From an uncultured Prochlorococcus sp. (GTDB lineage Bacteria; Cyanobacteriota; Cyanobacteriia; PCC-6307; Cyanobiaceae): a stretch of 64,000 nucleotides of DNA. Where the stretch lies: assembly GCA_902623195.1 (NCBI GenBank), contig CACNSV010000004.1, positions 1 to 64,000 on the forward strand. Reading direction: 5' to 3'. Made by a program: the position numbers and the translations under genes. The notes beneath the pieces are model-generated. The model saw nothing but the letters and a program-made list of their open reading frames with translations. It was not told where the DNA came from and made no database searches. Each line of letters opens with the position of its first letter. The first letter of the stretch is position 1. This document shows positions 58,064 to 64,000 of the stretch, piece after piece.

Positions 58064-59806
58064 ATGGTAAATAGTCATCAACCTTTTCATCTAAAGTATA
58101 GACCAATAAATTTCGATGAAATCATAGGCCAAGATGTAATTGCACTAACCTTAAAACAAGCTTTAATTACAAATAAGATTGCTCCAGCTTATTTATTTTG
58201 TGGTCCTAGAGGCACAGGCAAAACTTCTAGTGCAAGAATTTTTGCTAAATCATTAAATTGCCAAAAATACAGTAAGCCCAACTCTTTACCTTGTAACATA
58301 TGCGAATTATGTAAAAATATTAATGTTGGAGTTGCTTTAGATATAATCGAAATTGATGCCGCATCAAATACAGGTGTTGAAAATATAAGAGAAATTATAG
58401 AAAGAGCAAATTTTGCACCTACTCAAGCTAGATGGAAGGTTTATGTAATTGATGAGTGTCATATGCTTTCTGCAGCAGCTTCTAACGCTTTATTAAAAAC
58501 AATAGAAGAGCCCCCTGAAAGGGTTGTTTTTATACTTGCGACTACTAATCCTGAGAAAGTAATAAAAACAATTCAAAGTAGATGTCAAAAATTTAACTTT
58601 AAAAGAATCAATTCAGAGCATATTTATAATCATCTTTTAGAAATTTCAAATAAAGAATCAATTAACTTTGAAGAAGAAGGATTAAGACTTATTGCAAAAA
58701 GATCAAATGGTGGGATGAGAGATGCTCAACGCCTATTAGATCAATTAAGTTTAATTCCAAATGGTATTACTAAAAAAAATGTTGAAAAATTACTTGGAGA
58801 AGTTTCTGAGAATGATCTTTTAGACTTAATTGACTCATTAATAAATAATATTCCAGATTCTTTAATCAAATCTTGTTTTAATTTATATGATTCAGGTAAT
58901 GAGCCGATTGCTATTTTAGAAGGTCTTTTAAATATTACGAGAGATTTGTTACTTAAAACTATAGATAATAGTTATTCCGATTTATTCTATACCTCAAAAG
59001 AATTTGAACCTGAGATAGAGAGGATATCTAAATTAATAAACAAATCTAAAATAATTGAATGGCATTATTATCTTAAAGATCTTGAATATAAGATCAAAAA
59101 CAGTAATCAACCTAGATTATGGCTTGAAATTCATTTAACAAGCCTACTAAAGATAAAAGATCAACCTATAATAAACAATGACAAAATTTTTCATAATGAA
59201 GGGTTAAGTAGAGATAAAAAAATTATTTCTTCAGTAGAAAATTTTAAAAATAAAGTCCAAAAAGAAAAACCTACTTTTTGTAATCAAAATGAAGAGTTTG
59301 ATAAAAATGATAGAAATATCGATAACGAATCAATCAACTTAAAGGAAAAATGGTCTTTAATACTTTCAAAACTAGAATTACCATCAACAAGAATGCTCCT
59401 GTCACAGCAAGCAGAACTGATAAGTATTCAATCAAAGATAGTGGAGATAGGCTTAGCACCAAATTGGGAAAATATGATTAAGAGCCGAAAAGTAGTTATT
59501 GAAGATGCTGTAAAAAAAATATTTGGTGAACATATGGCTATAAGTTTTAAATCCAAAAAAAATAATATAAATTCAATAAATAGTAAAAATCAAAAATTTG
59601 ATAAAGAAGATGATATCCAACAAAAATTTACTAGAACTAGTAAATTAAAAAATGAAGAACATGAAAATAATAATCAAAAAGTCACAGGCTCAAAAAAAAT
59701 AAGTAATGAAATATCCTCTGAAAATTATTTAGATGTAGAAAAAAATAGTTCGAAAAATTTAGCTGATTTTTTTAATGGACAAATTGTTGATAGTCAAAAA
59801 GAATAA
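58064..59806 (+). CDS. dnaX: DNA polymerase III subunits gamma/tau
   Basis: LKYRPINFDEIIGQD; LFCGPRGTGKTSSARIFAKSLNC; VIDECHMLSAAASNALLKTIEEPPE. Confidence 0.95.
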   Translation: MVNSHQPFHLKYRPINFDEIIGQDVIALTLKQALITNKIAPAYLFCGPRGTGKTSSARIFAKSLNCQKYSKPNSLPCNICELCKNINVGVALDIIEIDAASNTGVENIREIIERANFAPTQARWKVYVIDECHMLSAAASNALLKTIEEPPERVVFILATTNPEKVIKTIQSRCQKFNFKRINSEHIYNHLLEISNKESINFEEEGLRLIAKRSNGGMRDAQRLLDQLSLIPNGITKKNVEKLLGEVSENDLLDLIDSLINNIPDSLIKSCFNLYDSGNEPIAILEGLLNITRDLLLKTIDNSYSDLFYTSKEFEPEIERISKLINKSKIIEWHYYLKDLEYKIKNSNQPRLWLEIHLTSLLKIKDQPIINNDKIFHNEGLSRDKKIISSVENFKNKVQKEKPTFCNQNEEFDKNDRNIDNESINLKEKWSLILSKLELPSTRMLLSQQAELISIQSKIVEIGLAPNWENMIKSRKVVIEDAVKKIFGEHMAISFKSKKNNINSINSKNQKFDKEDDIQQKFTRTSKLKNEEHENNNQKVTGSKKISNEISSENYLDVEKNSSKNLADFFNGQIVDSQKE

Positions 59807-61123
59807 CTAACCTACATGAATTGTCTTTTTCCAAATTATTTTTTTAGGTAAAATAGACATTTTTAATGTGACCAAAGGAATAACAATAAACCAGTGTGAC
59901 AAATAAATTAAATATAAAATTATTCTTATTAAGTTTTTGGGTAATGCTGGTCCCTCATGTTTTTTATGACATCCAAACCAAGAAGCAGTAGCCGAAAGGG
60001 TAAACGCCGTTAGCGAAACAGGCCAATAAATAGGTGATTTAAAAAATAAGAGGCAAACAATTAAATCAACTAAGGTGATTATTGGTAATGCATATTGCAA
60101 AATAAAAAAATAAGTTAAATCAAACTTCTGAATCAATGTTAATTTGCTAAAAATTAAATTTTTACCATAGTCAAAAAATCTTTGTAAGCCGCCCTCTGCC
60201 CATCTTTGCCTTTGCCTAAATAAGGCAGAAATATCTTCAACTGCCTCTTCCATTACTGGAGGATCCCAAAAGATACCAATTTTAGATTGTGATAGTAATA
60301 ATCTCACACTTAGATCTAAATCATCTGTGACGGTATTCTCATTAAATGAACCACAATTTAATAAGATTTCTTTTCTTACTAGTTGTCCATTACCTCTAAG
60401 TTCTGAAATACCTGCCGAGTACAATCTGCCAATTTGAAAATAAGCATCCATAGCCATTTCTATACCTTGGCAAGTAGTTAAAAAATTCTTACTTACATTA
60501 AGCACTGATTTTCTTAATTGAACCGCGGACCAAGAACCTTTTTGGGCAAAATTAAGAACCCTTCGGAGTGTATCATTTTTCAATTGTGCATCTGCATCTA
60601 AGATAAATACCCATTCACCAGAAATAAATTTCAAAGCATGATTTAATGCTCCTGATTTTCCTCCACCAGCATTTTGGGATCTGCTTATGATATTCAACGT
60701 TTTATATTTTTGAGATAGCTTCTTTAAGATAATTGGAGTGTCGTCTACACTTCCATCATCAATTATATGTATTTTTAATTTTTCAGATGGATAATCCAAA
60801 TTAAATAGTCTTTCAACAAGTCGAGCAATAACATTTTGCTCATCTCTTGCTGCGACAAGTATATCTAGGGTTGGAACTTTTTTTGAGAATTCTTTATTAT
60901 CATAAACATTATTATTAAAAGTTTTCATATTTTTTGACAACACCCAAATCCCATAAATTAAAACAACCAATGATGTTCCGTAGATTATTAAAACTGGAGG
61001 TCTTTTGCTTAAAAAATGAGGATATACTCCTATGAAAATACATAAAATTAAAAATATTAAAGATTTCAATCTGCGATTGCTAGAAAAACTATTATCAAAA
61101 TTTAATGTACTTTTATTTTTCAT
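59807..61123 (-). CDS. Membrane glycosyltransferase, GT2 family
   Basis: PTLDILVAARDEQNVIARLVERL; IIDDGSVDDTP; DADAQL; QRQRWAEGGLQRF (QxxRW-like); C-terminal TM segments. Confidence 0.9.
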   Translation of the reverse strand: MKNKSTLNFDNSFSSNRRLKSLIFLILCIFIGVYPHFLSKRPPVLIIYGTSLVVLIYGIWVLSKNMKTFNNNVYDNKEFSKKVPTLDILVAARDEQNVIARLVERLFNLDYPSEKLKIHIIDDGSVDDTPIILKKLSQKYKTLNIISRSQNAGGGKSGALNHALKFISGEWVFILDADAQLKNDTLRRVLNFAQKGSWSAVQLRKSVLNVSKNFLTTCQGIEMAMDAYFQIGRLYSAGISELRGNGQLVRKEILLNCGSFNENTVTDDLDLSVRLLLSQSKIGIFWDPPVMEEAVEDISALFRQRQRWAEGGLQRFFDYGKNLIFSKLTLIQKFDLTYFFILQYALPIITLVDLIVCLLFFKSPIYWPVSLTAFTLSATASWFGCHKKHEGPALPKNLIRIILYLIYLSHWFIVIPLVTLKMSILPKKIIWKKTIHVG

Positions 61124-61127
61124 AGTT

Positions 61128-62651
61128 TCATTTTACTAGATTCATAAAATTTAAAATTTTTGTTTCCTTATAATATTGCTTTAAAATTTTTTGATAAGGG
61201 TAGCCTATTTTAGCCATTGCAATCGCTCCAGATTGAGATAAACCTACACCATGGCCAAAGCCACCACCAGTAAAAACCCATATATTATCATTTAATTTAT
61301 CAATTATAAATAAATTACTTGGCAAAAAATTTAAAATTTTTCTGATGTCATCCTTAACTAAATTAATTTTCTGCATTGAACTTTCTTGACTAATTTCCAA
61401 TTTAATAACTCTTCCACTAGATCCTCTTTTATTAATTTTTAAATCTAGAATCTTTGAATTTTTATTTACTAAGTTATTTTTTTGTAATAGATTCAAAATT
61501 TCTTTATCCGAAACTTTTCTTTTCCATCTAAAAAGATAATGTTCTTTACCAAAAAAATTATTTATATCACTTTGTAAAAAATTTTTTAATTCTTCTCTTT
61601 TTTTGATTGTGGGGTTTAGATATTTATTTTCAGAATTTATAAAATCATATTCAGAAGTAAAATATGGATAATCATCCATTTGCCAAGATTCACCAGAAGA
61701 TGCTGATATCCCGCCATTGGAAGCATGATAAAAAGCATTAATTGGTTTACCTTCAAAAACTAAAATCTTATTTTGCGTGTCTATTATTGCTTTCTCAATA
61801 TTTTCGTTCACAATTTGAGGTTTATATACTTGACATTGTGTTGTAACACATAAATGAAATTTATCTGCTTCAAAACGATTTGAATTATAAATTGCCCAAG
61901 TCCTAGCAATTACAGCTTGAGCTTTTAGAGCTTCTAATGGAGAATTAGCTCCTATTTCGTGAGGCAAAACTCCTTTTAAGTACTTTGCAAATGATAGTTT
62001 TTGAACAAGGGTCCATGTTCCATATGAGTCTTTAATTAAATAAAAATTTTTCCCATAATTAATGCCATTTATTTTTATTACTTCATCAGACATAAGAGAA
62101 ATTGGTCCCTCAAGTTTCTGAAATGTATATTTATTTATTAGGTAAGGAATAACTTTACTATCAATTGACGTTTGCCTAATTTTAAAATTTTGATTAACTT
62201 GATTTTTATTTTTAATTGGTAACCATATCTCCCAATGACTTGGCATAGTTATTATTGGTCTTAATCCTTTTTTTAGTAAAATCTTAGATTGTTTTTTTGC
62301 AGATTCAAAGCTAGCAAAAGGTTGAGAAACTAATTTTTCAAGAATATATTGTTTTTCTAAAGGTATTTTTTTAAAGACAATTTTTAATTCTTTAGACTGA
62401 TGTTCTAATCCATTAGCCGATACTACTTTTAGAAAGTTATTATCTGTTTGAAAAAATAAAGCGTCTTCATTAATTCTATTCTTTCCTAAATATTGCTTTA
62501 AACCTATCAATAAATTCCCTCTCTTAATTTCTTTATCAAGATTAATATCAATAATTTGTTCAGCAAAAATGGAAGAATTTCTGAGGCTTAGATTAAAAAA
62601 AAAAGTTAAACTATACAGTAAAACATATATAGGTTTATAAAAATATTTCAT
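61128..62651 (-). CDS. SpoIID/LytB-domain protein
   Basis: YLKGVLPHEIGANSPLEALKAQAVIARTWAIYN...CQVYKPQ; GGGFGHGVGLSQSGAIAMAKIGYPYQKILKQYYKET. Confidence 0.92.
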   Translation of the reverse strand: MKYFYKPIYVLLYSLTFFFNLSLRNSSIFAEQIIDINLDKEIKRGNLLIGLKQYLGKNRINEDALFFQTDNNFLKVVSANGLEHQSKELKIVFKKIPLEKQYILEKLVSQPFASFESAKKQSKILLKKGLRPIITMPSHWEIWLPIKNKNQVNQNFKIRQTSIDSKVIPYLINKYTFQKLEGPISLMSDEVIKINGINYGKNFYLIKDSYGTWTLVQKLSFAKYLKGVLPHEIGANSPLEALKAQAVIARTWAIYNSNRFEADKFHLCVTTQCQVYKPQIVNENIEKAIIDTQNKILVFEGKPINAFYHASNGGISASSGESWQMDDYPYFTSEYDFINSENKYLNPTIKKREELKNFLQSDINNFFGKEHYLFRWKRKVSDKEILNLLQKNNLVNKNSKILDLKINKRGSSGRVIKLEISQESSMQKINLVKDDIRKILNFLPSNLFIIDKLNDNIWVFTGGGFGHGVGLSQSGAIAMAKIGYPYQKILKQYYKETKILNFMNLVK

Positions 62652-62755
62652 AATTCTTAGTTAATAAAAAAAATATATCATTTTTTTGAAGAATTTTTAT
62701 TTGCATCAATGCATTTTTAGGTTTAGATTAATAGACTAATAATAAAAGAATCTAA

Positions 62756-62953
62756 ATGTCAAAGTTGAAGACACGTAAATCGGCAGCAAAAAGATTTAAA
62801 GCAACTGCTACAGGTAAATTCATGAGACGAAGAGCCTTTCATAATCACTTACTCGATCATAAAAGTTCAAAATTAAAAAGGCATCTTTCTACAAAGGCAG
62901 TTGTTGATGAAAGAGACGCTGATAATGTAAAATTAATGATCCCTTACGCTTAA
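62756..62953 (+). CDS. rpmI: 50S ribosomal protein L35
   Basis: [44 protein letters not shown]. Confidence 0.97.
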   Translation: MSKLKTRKSAAKRFKATATGKFMRRRAFHNHLLDHKSSKLKRHLSTKAVVDERDADNVKLMIPYA

Positions 62954-62975
62954 CTTTAATTAAGAGAATACAATC

Positions 62976-63323
62976 ATGGCAAGAGTTAAAAGAGGAAATG
63001 TTGCAAGAAAAAGAAGAAATAAAATCTTAAATCTTGCTAAAGGCTTTAGGGGAGGTAATAAAAACCTCTTTAGAACAGCTAACCAAAGAGTAATGAAAGC
63101 TCTTTGTAATGCTTATCGTGATAGAAGAAGAAGAAAAAGAGATTTCAGAAGATTATGGATTGCAAGAATAAATGCTTCAGCAAGAATTAATGGCACTAAT
63201 TACAGTAATTTAATTAATAATCTAAAAATGTCAAACGTTCTTCTAAATAGAAAAATGCTTGCTCAACTTGCATTAAATGAACCTGAATGTTTCAAGAAAA
63301 TAGTCTCTTCAGTATCAAAATAA
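62976..63323 (+). CDS. rplT: 50S ribosomal protein L20
   Basis: [43 protein letters not shown]. Confidence 0.97.
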   Translation: MARVKRGNVARKRRNKILNLAKGFRGGNKNLFRTANQRVMKALCNAYRDRRRRKRDFRRLWIARINASARINGTNYSNLINNLKMSNVLLNRKMLAQLALNEPECFKKIVSSVSK

Positions 63324-63365
63324 AAAATTTAATTACTATTATAAAAAAAGGATAATTAATAATTC

Positions 63366-63923
63366 ATGGAGATTTCTTCATTCCAATCTTACTTACTAAT
63401 ATTATTTTTTTTATTAACTATAATTTCAATTTTTGTATTCAGACAATTCTTAAAAACAAGAAATGAAGAGATAAGTTTAGTTAAATATGAACAAAAAGGA
63501 ATTGAATCATTAGAATCAGCTACTGAACTTTACGAATACGGATCTATTCAAATAAAAAAAAGACTATATTCGCAAGCAACTCAAACTTTTTTAAAAGCAA
63601 TGAAAAATTCTGAAGATGAACCAGATGACGGTAAGGCAATTATTGAAAATGCTCTAGGTTTTACATATGCTGCTCAAAAGGATTATAAAAAAGCAATTAA
63701 ACATTATAAATCTGCATTATTGGCTTTTCCGCAATATACAGTAGCACTTAATAATCTTGCTGCGGCACAACAAAGTTTATTGGATTATGAAGAAGCATTA
63801 TTAACTTATAAAAAAGTTTTAGATATTGATCCAAAAAATAGAACAGCAATAAAAAAAACCAATGAATTAAATAAAAGGAATAAATATAAGCCATTTAAAG
63901 AAATTAATAATAGAGGATTCTAA
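63366..63923 (+). CDS. TPR-repeat membrane-anchored protein
   Basis: N-terminal TM followed by TPR units (ALGFTYAAQKDYKKAIKHYKSALLAFPQYTVALNNLAAAQQSL). Confidence 0.87.
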   Translation: MEISSFQSYLLILFFLLTIISIFVFRQFLKTRNEEISLVKYEQKGIESLESATELYEYGSIQIKKRLYSQATQTFLKAMKNSEDEPDDGKAIIENALGFTYAAQKDYKKAIKHYKSALLAFPQYTVALNNLAAAQQSLLDYEEALLTYKKVLDIDPKNRTAIKKTNELNKRNKYKPFKEINNRGF

Positions 63924-63928
63924 GAATT

Positions 63929-64000
63929 ATGATCGAAATAGATACGCTAAAAATTGGAAGAAAGATCTTTAAAAGTAGATTAATGATAGGCACAGGTAAG
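63929..64000 (+). CDS. thiG: Thiazole synthase, N-terminal fragment (truncated by window end)
   Basis: ATG at 63929 gives MIEIDTLKIGRKIFKSRLMIGTGK, the ThiG N-terminal pattern. Confidence 0.78.
   Translation, partial: MIEIDTLKIGRKIFKSRLMIGTGK

Overview
The window is low-GC, densely packed DNA from a marine picocyanobacterium. Gene content, gene order and AT-richness best fit a high-light Prochlorococcus. It is mostly core chromosome: rnpB/rnc, rimM, glmS, psaC, acpP/fabF, tkt, thiC with a TPP riboswitch, ruvB/smpB, lysS, rpaB, mreBCD, ssb, ahcY, a group-2 sigma factor, mgtE, gyrB, miaA, infC, cysE, secA, ribH, psbZ, mutS, cobH, holA, lysC, uvrB, tilS, RNase J, dapA/asd, tig/clpP/clpX, dnaX, rpmI/rplT and the start of thiG. 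I found no phage, CRISPR array, IS element or recognisable integrase. Two places stand out. (1) About 37.77-39.24 kb is a small islet bounded by an intact tRNA-Gly(GCC) and a decayed copy of that tRNA's 3' half. It holds a tightly packed run of micro-ORFs (two below the supplied ORF cutoff), a DUF1651-like gene, and two intergenic segments with nested or overlapping inverted repeats that could be structured RNAs. (2) Just upstream of psaC is a 30-bp relic of a second psaC 5' end. It differs from psaC only by synonymous changes plus one nonsense change, which suggests allele replacement by recombination. All identifications come from reading the sequence and supplied translations; no database search was run.
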